NCBI GenBank assembly: GCA_030430845.1
Contig: JAUIKE010000087.1
Coordinates: 1-34,201, forward strand
DNA: 34,201 nt
Source: Bacteroidia bacterium
GTDB lineage: Bacteria > Bacteroidota > Bacteroidia > Chitinophagales > Saprospiraceae
Direction: 5' to 3'
Shown piece by piece: positions 7,235 through 14,872 of the stretch. The notes beneath the pieces were generated by a model that was given only the letters and a program-made list of their open reading frames with translations, searched no databases and was not told the DNA's origin. Positions within the stretch are counted from its first letter, which is position 1; each line of letters begins with the position of its first letter. The position numbers and the translations under genes were made by a program.

Positions 7235-7957
7235 TTCTAACATTTGCTCCCAATTCTTTTTATACATCCTTCCTACGGAAAACGGCTGATCCAATAAGGT
7301 AATCTTATTGGAGCTATAAGAAGAAATGTACTGGGTGTTGATGATAAACGATCGGTGAATGCGCACAAATCGATTGGCGGGCAGCATTTTTTCCAGCTTT
7401 GATAAGGACATTTTTGTGATCAGCTTCTTTTCAGGTGTAACGATCCGGACATAATCCTTCAGGCTCTCGAAGTAAGCGATATCCTGATAAAAGAACTTCA
7501 CCATTTGCCGATCTACCCTGAAATACATAAAGGGTTGCTGACTAAGAGTTTTTTCTTTTTTTTCGGGAAAAAGATGGGCCGGGAACTGAATCGCTTTTTG
7601 CAAAGACTTCAAAAATCGCTTGAAGGAAATCGGTTTTAATAAATAATCAGCCACGTCCAATTCAAAGCCCTCAAAGGCGAAGTCGCGATAGGCGGTCGTG
7701 AGGATGACGGTAGGCCGGCTGTCCAGGGACCGAAGAAAATCCAGTCCATTCAATTGAGGCATTTTGATATCAAGAAATAAGAGGTCGACCGTATTGCTTT
7801 GGAGAAATTCGTAGGCCGCCAGGGCATTGCTGGACTCTCCGGCTAGTTTCAGCATATTGAGTTGGGCAATGTGACGTTTGAGTACAATACGCGCCTGCAT
7901 TTCGTCATCCACAACCAGGCATCGATAGATTTTCTTTTTTGTAGTCGGGTGCATCAT
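7220..7957 (-). CDS. LytTR-family response regulator
   Basis: DNA-binding two-component regulator. The receiver domain (about residues 10-130) has D17/D18/E19 (VVDDE), phospho-acceptor D63 in LFLDIKMP and K108 in YLLKPIS. The C-terminal LytTR domain (about 145-245) has YFRVDRQMVKFFYQDIAYFESLKDYV, MSLSKLEKMLP and FVRIHRSFIIN. The start ATG at 7957 overlaps the kinase stop as ATGA, so translation is probably coupled. It ends EEFSL inside the hairpin shared with mutA. Target genes are unknown. Confidence 0.93.
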   Translation of the reverse strand: MMHPTTKKKIYRCLVVDDEMQARIVLKRHIAQLNMLKLAGESSNALAAYEFLQSNTVDLLFLDIKMPQLNGLDFLRSLDSRPTVILTTAYRDFAFEGFELDVADYLLKPISFKRFLKSLQKAIQFPAHLFPEKKEKTLSQQPFMYFRVDRQMVKFFYQDIAYFESLKDYVRIVTPEKKLITKMSLSKLEKMLPANRFVRIHRSFIINTQYISSYSSNKITLLDQPFSVGRMYKKNWEQMLEEFSL

Positions 7958-9099
7958 AAGCTTGCGGTCGTTTTTTTGGTTTGTAGGCTGTCTTCATTGA
8001 TTGGATCTACTTGAGTCAGGGGAATTTTCAGGTTGACGCAAAAGGAGTCGCTCGTTTCTGAAATGTCCAGCTCGTGATCCTCTCCATAAATAAGTTGCAG
8101 TCTTTTTTTGGCATTGTTCAGGCCGAGGCCGCCGTTTTTAGAAGGCGCATGTTTGGTCAGGCTGTTTACCAGGTGGAGGTAGAGATAGTCTTCCTGTATC
8201 TGTATTTCCAAATTGATCCAGGGATTTTCAAGGTTTTCGGATACCCCATGCTTAAAACTGTTGTCCAGGAAGGGCAATAAAAGTAAAGGAGCAATCTTTT
8301 TATTACTGGGATCTCCATTGATCACAAAAGAGATATCCAGCCGGTCTTCAAAACGCAGTTGTTCCAATAAGATGTAAGCTTTTAAGATCTCCAGTTCTTT
8401 TTTGAGCGATGTAAAAGGTGCTTTGCACTCATACAGCATATAGCTGAGCAACTCAGAAAGCTTAACAACCACTTCCTCTGCCCGCTCAGATTTATCCAAA
8501 ATAAGGCCATATAGGTTGTTCAGGGTATTGAATAAAAAATGCGGATGCAGCTGTTGCTGAAGCATTTGTAATTTGATATGAAGGTTCTTTTTTTCCAATT
8601 CGGCATTCCGCTCTCGTTCTGCCCACCATCTTTTAAACAGCAGGATCGCACTGGCAAAGCCAACGACGGCCGAGCCGTGTTTTAAGATGTTCGTTGAGGC
8701 ATATACAACAACCGGAGTGGGTACTTGAGGAGCTTCATCAAACCAGCGATCTACCATGGGATGGATATACTGAAAGGTGATACTTTCTAAGATTGCGGCC
8801 AATACCATCGTAGCCAAAACCCCTGAAATGAGCAAAAACCAATTTCTTTGAGGATAAAACCTCGGTACAATACCAAAAACAATGGTGTAGGTCATGAGCG
8901 CCAATGTGAGTACCTGCGGAATGGTTTGAAAAAAGACGTTCCAATAACCTCGGCTAATACCCAGGTAAGTCGCGCTGTCGCTCATAGCCGACTTCGTCCC
9001 ATAAATAAAGGTGAACAAACAAAGCCAGGCCATCCAATAAAGCAAGTGCCTGGATAGGCGGTAGGTAGTTTGCTTGGAAAAAATGAGCTTGGTTATCAA
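7954..9099 (-). CDS. LytS/YehU-type sensor histidine kinase
   Basis: Membrane kinase partner of the adjacent LytTR regulator. It has four predicted TM helices (about residues 17-160) with no extracytoplasmic domain, a short coiled coil, and the His_kinase motif LQQQLHPHFLFNTLNNLYG with phospho-acceptor H185. The ATP site shows LLLPFLDNSFKHG and GGLGLNNAKKRL. The length is 381 residues if translation starts at TTG 9099. No ATG lies between the hydrophobic core and the octamer repeat upstream, and reading further upstream translates repeat DNA (NPGTLEPWN), so TTG is the best start I can support. The ATGA overlap with the regulator marks an operon. Confidence 0.85.
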   Translation of the reverse strand: MITKLIFSKQTTYRLSRHLLYWMAWLCLFTFIYGTKSAMSDSATYLGISRGYWNVFFQTIPQVLTLALMTYTIVFGIVPRFYPQRNWFLLISGVLATMVLAAILESITFQYIHPMVDRWFDEAPQVPTPVVVYASTNILKHGSAVVGFASAILLFKRWWAERERNAELEKKNLHIKLQMLQQQLHPHFLFNTLNNLYGLILDKSERAEEVVVKLSELLSYMLYECKAPFTSLKKELEILKAYILLEQLRFEDRLDISFVINGDPSNKKIAPLLLLPFLDNSFKHGVSENLENPWINLEIQIQEDYLYLHLVNSLTKHAPSKNGGLGLNNAKKRLQLIYGEDHELDISETSDSFCVNLKIPLTQVDPINEDSLQTKKTTASL

Positions 9100-9125
9100 A
9101 TCTTGTTGGGTTAAATGGTTTGTTA

Positions 9126-9157
9126 GGTTCCAGGGTTCCAGGGTTCCAGGGTTCCAG
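9126..9157. repeat. octamer tandem repeat GGTTCCAG x4
   Basis: Four head-to-tail copies of an 8-bp unit lie 27 bp upstream of the putative kinase TTG start. The reverse complement of the same unit forms the tract at 10717-10745, on the other side of the aminotransferase gene. Confidence 0.9.
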
Positions 9158-9588
9158 ATGTACTGACACTTGAGGGCCTGGGCGTGCAAGCAACCTCTGC
9201 GAGCAAAGCTATTAAGTTCTGAGAGTCCAAGAGCCTCGGAGAGGCGAAATATCGGTAACAAAGTCCGGTACCTTGGCCCTTAAGCTCCAGCGGAGCGTTA
9301 ATATGCTTCGTAGCAGTATGATGGTTTGAAGTTCCACATGGTCGGAACTTCCTAAGATGGAACTTAACAGTCCTATCTAGAGGGGCGGCACACGTTCTAA
9401 GGCCTTTCCTCTTACACAATTTAACCACAAGCCCGCACAATTACTAATCACAGCCCTTAAAGGCGACCAACAACGTTTTTTCGTCGCCGAACGACTCGCC
9501 TAAGTTTTCCATCTACAATCAGTTGTTAATCAGCTACTAAAGTTGTATAAGGAGGGAAAAGCCTGCTTTTTTACATCAAAAATCACCT
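9158..9588. other. 431-bp gene-free region rich in small inverted repeats
   Basis: ORFs here look like chance. Small stems are visible: GCTCC/GGAGC at 9284-9296, GCCTC/GAGGC at 9233-9245, GGCGAC/GTCGCC around 9452-9478, and paired GAAGTTCC/GGAACTTC words at 9328-9352. The 15-bp block 9360-9374 matches 1639-1653 inverted. The region separates divergent promoters (kinase on -, aminotransferase on +) and looks like accumulated repeat debris. Confidence 0.6.
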
Positions 9589-10692
9589 ATGGATCGAAGA
9601 AAATGGCTGCAAAACGCCGGATTAGGGGGCACCGCTTTTTTGTTGTCCCCACTGACCGGAGAAGCGATGACTCGTTTTTCTCTACATAATGAAACATCAG
9701 ATAAATGGATCAACCTCGGAGCTAATGAAAACCCCTACGGCCCTTTCCCGGAGAGCCGTCGATTGGTTAAGGAATATATGAAAACGGCGAATCGATACCC
9801 CACTTTAAAAGAAGAACTCATCCAGCAGATCTCGAAAAAAGTTAATCTTGAACCTGAATACATCATGCTTGGAGCAGGTAGCTCGGAAATACTAGGCCTG
9901 GCTACCCTGCTTTTTTTACAGAACGGAGGTGAACTGCTCACTGCTACTCCTACCTTCCGCATCTGGATGAATATGGCCCGAACCCTCGGAGCTACCGTAA
10001 ATGGCATTCCGCTCAACAAGGAAAAAAAGCATGACCTACAAAAAATGGAAAAGAGTGTACATGCAAACACCCAAATGGTGTATATCTGCAATCCCAATAA
10101 CCCCTCCGGAACGGAAGTTGATCATGACGAGCTCGTGAATTTTCTGAGGACGGTATCAAAAAAGAGTCCTATTCTTGCCGATGAGGTCTATCAGGACTTT
10201 TCTGATGCACCCTCTCTGGCCAGGCTGACTCCGGAAATCCCCAATATGGTAGTCGCTCGTTCTTTCTCTAAAATATACGGCCTGGCTGGTATGCGCATCG
10301 GATACGGCATCGCCCATCCGGATACCATCAAGAAGTTGCAGGCCTTGCAGCCCTGGAGTGGGGTGTCGGTGACACAGTTGTCTTTAGCAGCAGGTCTGGG
10401 GGCTCTGAAGGATAAAAAAACCTTTGATTTTTCCATGGAGAAAAACCGGGAATCCTTAAAAATTACGACCGACTTCCTGAAAGAGCGATCAATCCGCTTC
10501 ATTCCCACTAAAACGAATCTGCTTTACTTTTCCCTGGATCGTGTCCCCGAAGATTATCTCGATCGGATGAAGGCGCAGAACATCATCGTCCGCGAAGTCA
10601 AAGAGGCAGACGGCCGCTGGAGTCGCGTCAGCATGGGCAAACCGGAGGAGATGAAGCTATTCTGCAAACATCTGGAAGCTATGCTACTGTGA
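9589..10692 (+). CDS. Tat-type exported aminotransferase, HisC-like fold I
   Basis: PLP-dependent class I/II aminotransferase closest in layout to histidinol-phosphate aminotransferases. Evidence: NLGANENPYGP (residues 42-52), CNPNNPSGT (168-175), D198/Y201 (ADEVYQDF), K228 in ARSFSKIYG (Schiff-base lysine) and R236 in GLAGMRIGYG. The N-terminus MDRRKWLQNAGLGGTAFLL has a twin-arginine motif and a hydrophobic stretch, so the enzyme is probably exported folded. That argues against a role in cytoplasmic histidine synthesis, and no his genes are near. The substrate is unknown. ATG 9589 is required to include the Tat signal. A GGAGGG at about 9551 is too far upstream to be its ribosome site. Confidence 0.85.
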   Translation: MDRRKWLQNAGLGGTAFLLSPLTGEAMTRFSLHNETSDKWINLGANENPYGPFPESRRLVKEYMKTANRYPTLKEELIQQISKKVNLEPEYIMLGAGSSEILGLATLLFLQNGGELLTATPTFRIWMNMARTLGATVNGIPLNKEKKHDLQKMEKSVHANTQMVYICNPNNPSGTEVDHDELVNFLRTVSKKSPILADEVYQDFSDAPSLARLTPEIPNMVVARSFSKIYGLAGMRIGYGIAHPDTIKKLQALQPWSGVSVTQLSLAAGLGALKDKKTFDFSMEKNRESLKITTDFLKERSIRFIPTKTNLLYFSLDRVPEDYLDRMKAQNIIVREVKEADGRWSRVSMGKPEEMKLFCKHLEAMLL

Positions 10693-10716
10693 TGATGTCC
10701 TATTTTAAAGCCCATA

Positions 10717-10745
10717 GGAACCCCGGAACCCTGGAACCCCGGAAC
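10717..10745. repeat. octamer tandem repeat GGAACCCY x3.6
   Basis: Three full copies of GGAACCC(C/T) and a partial fourth, 25 bp after the aminotransferase stop. It is the same unit as at 9126-9157 in the opposite orientation. Confidence 0.9.
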
Positions 10746-10782
10746 TTTGTAACCATATATAATTCAAACTCAAACCAACAAT

Positions 10783-11202
10783 ATGAAAAAATTACCCATT
10801 CTATTCCTACTAAATTTAATTACGATGATGAGCATAAGTGCACAAACGGACTATACCGACCTGGAAGCGGTCAAAACTACTTTAGGCTATTACATGGATG
10901 GTGCCTCCAATGGGGACAAAGCCATGTTTACTAAGGCCTTTTTACCGGAGGGACAAATGCTGTTCGTCACCGATAAGGGCACTCAGATCATCCCTTTGAA
11001 GGATTTTGTAGCTCGCATGAAGGACGGTCAGAAAAACGACCGCAAGAACCGGATAGTGAGCATCCAGATCGAGGGCAACGCAGCGCAGGCGCGCCTGAGG
11101 GTGGAAACGCCTGATCTGATCTTTCATGATTTTATGAGCCTTTTGAAAACTGAGGATGGCTGGAAGATAGTCAGCAAGATCTTTTACAGAGAGGATAAGT
11201 AA
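10783..11202 (+). CDS. secreted NTF2-like protein (lumazine-binding-2 type)
   Basis: The product has 139 residues. A Sec signal peptide (MKKLPILFLLNLITMMSISAQ, cleavage about 20/21) precedes a compact SnoaL/NTF2-like domain. The domain pattern is L..VK.TL.YYMDGASNGDKAMFTKAFLPEGQML, then LKDFVARMKDGQ, and a C-terminal strand pair DFMSLLKTEDGWKIVSKIFY. This matches the Lumazine_bd_2/DUF4440-like families, many of which are periplasmic with no known reaction; no catalytic residues can be assigned. It probably stands alone, since an octamer repeat precedes it and a REP-like cluster follows. Confidence 0.75.
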   Translation: MKKLPILFLLNLITMMSISAQTDYTDLEAVKTTLGYYMDGASNGDKAMFTKAFLPEGQMLFVTDKGTQIIPLKDFVARMKDGQKNDRKNRIVSIQIEGNAAQARLRVETPDLIFHDFMSLLKTEDGWKIVSKIFYREDK

Positions 11203-11289
11203 GAGTGAGATATGAGGAAAAGCGGCCGGTAGGGCCGTGCATTGAATGGTAATAATTGTATACAGGAACACCGTATTCAATCTATGTTA

Positions 11290-11475
11290 GGTGCTGCCCT
11301 GAAAGGGCTTTCTACTTATTGCCCGGAGCAACGCTCCGGGTGTTAAAGGCCCCCCATTTCCCGCCCTGAAAGGGCTCTTCAATTAAACTGCCCTTTCAGG
11401 GCGCATGGAGGTAGGAGTTTATACACTCCGGGCGCCGCCCGGAGTTGATTTTGTATTTGCCTTTCAGGCAAAATA
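11290..11475. repeat. REP-like cluster of short palindromes
   Basis: At least six inverted repeats occur in 186 bp: GCCCTGAAAGGGC at 11296-11308 and 11363-11375, GCCCTTTCAGGGC at 11390-11402, CCCGGAGC/GCTCCGGG at 11322-11340, CTCCGGGC/GCCCGGAG at 11426-11444 and TTTGCCT/AGGCAAA at 11456-11472. The repeated GCCCTGAAAGGGC word and alternating types resemble REP/BIME arrays that RAYT transposases mobilise in other bacteria. No transposase gene is present here. The cluster fills the space between two convergent genes. Confidence 0.85.
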
Positions 11476-11531
11476 TAATGCCAGTTGATTTATTAATTTT
11501 ATCAATCAATGCACGGACCTAGAGGGCGCTT

Positions 11532-12302
11532 TTACTCATATCTTACCCTTACTTCACTATCCCAATCCTTGATATTTAGAATCAACTCATCAGAACCAGG
11601 ATATTGCAGGTCCGTCAGGTCGAAATAGAAATACTCGCGGATATAAGCCTCGCAATGGTCATTATCTTCTACAACAACCTTCATGGCCAGTTGAGGAGGC
11701 TCCGATTCCGCATAATCTTCTCCCCCAATCACGGCCACCCCAATGCCCTTGCAACCACCTCCATAACCGATTAACAACTCAAGGCAGTTGTCCAGTACAT
11801 TTACTTCCAACAAATCGAACTCGTCCGACTCAAGCGTGTTAAAAGCCGAGCGGTCATTAATGACAGGCTGACAAGTATCCTCTGACATCTTCAGAAAAGT
11901 ATATTCATCGCCGGTTTCGGCATCAATCAGGATCAATTGCTCTGCTTCCAGGCGGTATTGGCTCACAGCTTCCAGCATTTTCGTGAACTCTGCTGACCAG
12001 GGCGTATCAGCCACTCGGGTCATACCAATGACGTTGAGCTGGATGTTACTATCCGCGTCATAGGTGAAAGTGCCGTGGAAAAGGTTGCGGGAGGTAAAGC
12101 CGCCCATGGTTTCATCTTCTCTTAGTTCGAGATGGGCCAATGGGAAAAGGTCAGAAGCATTATCAAAAACCTGCAGGTTCACTCCGGATTGGTATCGCCA
12201 CAGTCCGAAAATGCTCTCCTCTTTGGGTTCTGCCTGGTTTTTTTCGCAGGAAAAAGCCAGGCTTAGGATTAAAAACAGGGATAATAAAGTTCTATGATAC
12301 AT
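11532..12302 (-). CDS. lipoprotein with META/HslJ-like domain
   Basis: The product has 256 residues. The signal LLSLFLILSLAFSC has a lipobox cysteine at residue 19, so it is a predicted outer- or inner-membrane lipoprotein. Residues about 30-135 (GLWRYQSG, HGTFTYDADSNIQLNVIGMTRVADTPW, KMLEAVSQYRLEAEQLILI) follow the META/HslJ pattern. The C-terminal half (CLELLIGYGGGCKG, PPQLAMKVVVEDNDHCEAYI, YFYFDLTDLQ) resembles a Cys-rich domain that recurs in Bacteroidota lipoproteins and has no function I can name. The role is unknown. Confidence 0.75.
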   Translation of the reverse strand: MYHRTLLSLFLILSLAFSCEKNQAEPKEESIFGLWRYQSGVNLQVFDNASDLFPLAHLELREDETMGGFTSRNLFHGTFTYDADSNIQLNVIGMTRVADTPWSAEFTKMLEAVSQYRLEAEQLILIDAETGDEYTFLKMSEDTCQPVINDRSAFNTLESDEFDLLEVNVLDNCLELLIGYGGGCKGIGVAVIGGEDYAESEPPQLAMKVVVEDNDHCEAYIREYFYFDLTDLQYPGSDELILNIKDWDSEVRVRYE

Positions 12303-12360
12303 GGTCGTTCTTTTTTATATAATAGACCGATGCATTTTATAAAAGGGTTGGGTTAGAAAA

Positions 12361-12396
12361 GAAAAAAGCTATTGCGCCTTTGCAATAGCTTTTTTC
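12361..12396. terminator. distal terminator of tandem pair
   Basis: 15-bp perfect stem (12361-12375 with 12382-12396), a 6-nt loop, and A- and T-runs at the base. It lies downstream of the FAS1 gene on the minus strand, behind a first terminator at 12412-12452, and just upstream of the META lipoprotein start, which it would insulate. Confidence 0.85.
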
Positions 12397-12411
12397 TTAG
12401 GGTGAAATTTA

Positions 12412-12452
12412 AAAAAAAATAGGTTGTTGCATCCGCAACAACCTATTTTTTT
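12412..12452. terminator. proximal terminator after the FAS1 gene
   Basis: Stem of about 18 bp (12413-12430 with 12435-12452), an ATCC loop, and an A-run/T-run symmetrical base. It overlaps the FAS1 stop codon (12451-12453). Confidence 0.88.
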
Positions 12453-13407
12453 AAGGTAAGATAACAGTATCAATCACATGAATGACACCATTCTGCGTTT
12501 GTACATCGGTTGCGACGATGTTAGCAGTATTCGATCCGGCCATGATCATTGGAGGATTCTGGTCGAGATCAATCTCGAACTTGGCATCGTTTGACAAAGT
12601 AGTCACTTCCATATCATCTACCAGGTCAGTGGAACGTACATTACCGCCGGCTACGTGGTAAAGCAATACAGCTTCGAGGGTAGCCGTTGGGATGTCAGAT
12701 ACGCTATTCCAGTCAGGATTGCTGTCCAATAAAGTCTGGAAGGCCGCATTAGTTGGGGCAAATACGGTGAAAGGGCCGTTGCCGTTCAGTACATTCAGGA
12801 AGTCGGTGCTCAATCCGGGAGCAGTCAGTGCAGCTACCAGAGAAGTGAAATTCGGGTCAGCAGCAGCAAAAGTAACCACCGTTGGTGGAGCGATCACGGC
12901 GTCGATAACGTGAATGACTCCGTTAGATACCGTTACATCAGGGGTTACTACATCGGACTGGCCGTTGATGGTCACACCATTATCTGTATTGATATAAATG
13001 TTGGCATTGATGTCATTGCCGAAAGAAGTAGCGCTTAATGTAGTTTGATAACCCGTTGTTAAAGCGGAAGATCTTAACTCACCGGCGATGACATGATTGG
13101 TCAGTACCTGTACAAGTACTTCTTTGGGGGTGTTTTCGATGGTATTGGTTCCGGCAGCGTCCAAAAATGCCTGGAAAGCCGTGTTGGTCGGGGCAAACAA
13201 AGTGAAAGGACCGTTGCCACTCAAAACACTTGTCAACTCTGCTTTTACTACAGCATCTACCAATAAGGTGAAGTTATCATCCCCCTGAGCGAATTCAACG
13301 ATATTAGGCGTTGCAGGGCTTGGTTCATCTTCATTGTCACAAGATACGAATACGAAACTGCTCAGTATAGTCAATAAGAGAGCAGGAAAAATGAATGCTT
13401 TTTTCAT
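12451..13407 (-). CDS. lipoprotein with two fasciclin (FAS1) domains
   Basis: The product has 318 residues. The signal peptide has lipobox LSSFVFVSC (Cys23), followed by an acidic linker (DNEDEPSPATPN). FAS1 domain 1 covers about 35-175 and domain 2 about 176-318. Both keep the family blocks: NGPFTLFAPTNTAFQ/NGPFTVFAPTNAAFQ, TNHVIAGELRS/LYHVAGGNVRS, and the closing GVIHVIDAVI/GVIHVIDTVI. FAS1 proteins act in cell-surface adhesion, so an outer-surface role is likely but inferred. It is followed by tandem terminators and not co-transcribed with its neighbours. Confidence 0.92.
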   Translation of the reverse strand: MKKAFIFPALLLTILSSFVFVSCDNEDEPSPATPNIVEFAQGDDNFTLLVDAVVKAELTSVLSGNGPFTLFAPTNTAFQAFLDAAGTNTIENTPKEVLVQVLTNHVIAGELRSSALTTGYQTTLSATSFGNDINANIYINTDNGVTINGQSDVVTPDVTVSNGVIHVIDAVIAPPTVVTFAAADPNFTSLVAALTAPGLSTDFLNVLNGNGPFTVFAPTNAAFQTLLDSNPDWNSVSDIPTATLEAVLLYHVAGGNVRSTDLVDDMEVTTLSNDAKFEIDLDQNPPMIMAGSNTANIVATDVQTQNGVIHVIDTVILP

Positions 13408-13555
13408 GGTTCCAATTTAGTTTAGGAAAATTATTGTTGTGTCGGTTTGTCCAACTCTAAAGCCAGGGGGAATGTTCTGGAGAGCAGAAAAATTAGGAGA
13501 GATTGGCTAATATTTTACAAAAGAGAAATTTTAAGCAGGGTTTTATGAACCATAT

Positions 13556-14668
13556 TCAATCCACCACTTCCTTCATTTTCCCCGTCAGTTTCTGAACAAT
13601 CTTAAATTTATTCAAAAACTCCTTGGCGATCACCCGGATCACGGTGTAGGTTGGGATGGCGAGTACCATGCCCACGATGCCGTATAGCTGAGACCCCATG
13701 AGGATGACGAGGAAAATTTCCAGGGGATGAGCCAGTACACTATTAGAAAAAATAAAGGGAATGAGCACCACATTGTCCAGCAACTGCATGCTGGCAAAAA
13801 TAACGATTACGGTGATCAGAAGCGGCAACATCTCATTGTAAAACTCCAGGTCGAGGTTGGAAGAAATGGTAATAAACACGCCAAATAGCGCGCCCAGCAG
13901 CGGGCCGATATAGGGAATGACATTAATGATAGCGGCAAATAAGCCGATGAGCAGGGCGTTTTTTACACCGAATATGCTCAGGGCAATCCACATATATAAA
14001 GTGATGATGGTCATTTGGGTCAGGATACCGCCGAAATATCGACTGAGCAGATAACTTGAATCATCAAAGACCTCTTTGACTTGCTTGTCGTATTTATCAG
14101 GCAAAATGGCCAGGACAAATTCGTCGAACAGGCCTCGCTCTTTTAAAAAGAAAAAGGTGATGAAAACAATAGAAAAGATAGCGAAGAAAATGCTACCGGC
14201 CGCTCCGAGGGCCGAACTCAGGGTATTAGCCACCAGGCCTGGCTTAAAAACATTGCTGAAAGCTTCGCGGAGCCCTTTATCGATGTCAGCCGTTTCGGGA
14301 TCTACGCCATGCTCGACCAGCCAGGCATTGGCCTGCCCGATGGGCTCTTCCAGGGCCTCTGCTATAGCGGGATAATCTACGCTTGCCAGGTTGCTGGCCT
14401 GTTGAATGATCAAAGGCACAAATAACATGACTAAGGCAGTGATTACTACAAAGAAGGTAATTAGGGTGAACATGGCGCTCAGGTTAGGCCCGGCCTTGAA
14501 CTTGCCGATCTTGATGTATTTTTGGAAAAAATTCATCAGTGGTTGTCCCAGCATGGAGAGTACCCAGGAGATGAGTACGTACATGACAATGTCACTAAAC
14601 ACGTACATCAAAGCGCCTGCTGCCAGGATCGATACACCAATGACCAGATAACGGCTGAAGTTATTCAT
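13556..14668 (-). CDS. AI-2E family transporter
   Basis: Integral membrane protein of the PF01594 (AI-2E/TqsA/PerM) family, 370 residues. It has N-terminal TM helices (about 8-85), a soluble middle section (about 90-165), and a C-terminal TM bundle containing the family signature around INVIPYIGPLLGALFGVFITI and QLYGIVGMVLAIPTYTVIRVI. Members export signalling molecules or ions, and the substrate cannot be predicted here. ATG 14668 is supported by the TM start. It is divergent from the metallophosphoesterase gene, with a perfect 68-bp palindrome between them. Confidence 0.9.
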   Translation of the reverse strand: MNNFSRYLVIGVSILAAGALMYVFSDIVMYVLISWVLSMLGQPLMNFFQKYIKIGKFKAGPNLSAMFTLITFFVVITALVMLFVPLIIQQASNLASVDYPAIAEALEEPIGQANAWLVEHGVDPETADIDKGLREAFSNVFKPGLVANTLSSALGAAGSIFFAIFSIVFITFFFLKERGLFDEFVLAILPDKYDKQVKEVFDDSSYLLSRYFGGILTQMTIITLYMWIALSIFGVKNALLIGLFAAIINVIPYIGPLLGALFGVFITISSNLDLEFYNEMLPLLITVIVIFASMQLLDNVVLIPFIFSNSVLAHPLEIFLVILMGSQLYGIVGMVLAIPTYTVIRVIAKEFLNKFKIVQKLTGKMKEVVD

Positions 14669-14725
14669 GGATTTTAGAGGATGTTTGCGCTAAGATCAAC
14701 TTTAAAGCGGACAATACAAAATTAA

Positions 14726-14793
14726 TTAGGGATTGGGGTAAAAGGCCATACGCCGTCGGCCGACGGCGTATGGCCTTTTACCCCAATCCCTAA
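14726..14793. repeat. perfect 68-bp palindrome between divergent genes
   Basis: Two 34-bp arms (14726-14759 and 14760-14793) pair without a single mismatch or spacer; the next base pair outside mismatches. The core resembles the A-run/GC/T-run terminators elsewhere in the window, but no gene ends here. It lies 58 bp before the AI-2E start and 80 bp before the phosphoesterase start. Confidence 0.97.
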
Positions 14794-14843
14794 ATTTCAC
14801 TATAAATTAACTTCAAAACTTGTTCTGATAAACCCCTCCCCCT

Positions 14844-14851
14844 TATTTTTA
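14844..14851 (+). promoter_or_regulatory. candidate promoter of the metallophosphoesterase gene
   Basis: TATTTTTA (one base off TAnnTTTG) is preceded by TTG at 14820-14822 with a 21-bp gap, close to the Bacteroidota -33/-7 spacing. It lies 22 bp before the ATG at 14873. Confidence 0.3.
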
Positions 14852-14872
14852 GCACAAAATAATTTTACCATT

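Noticed and set aside
9123..9440. 105-codon minus-strand ORF upstream of the kinase
   Set aside because: It translates octamer repeats (GTLEPWNPGT) and repeat debris, and it lies in the gap between divergent promoters.
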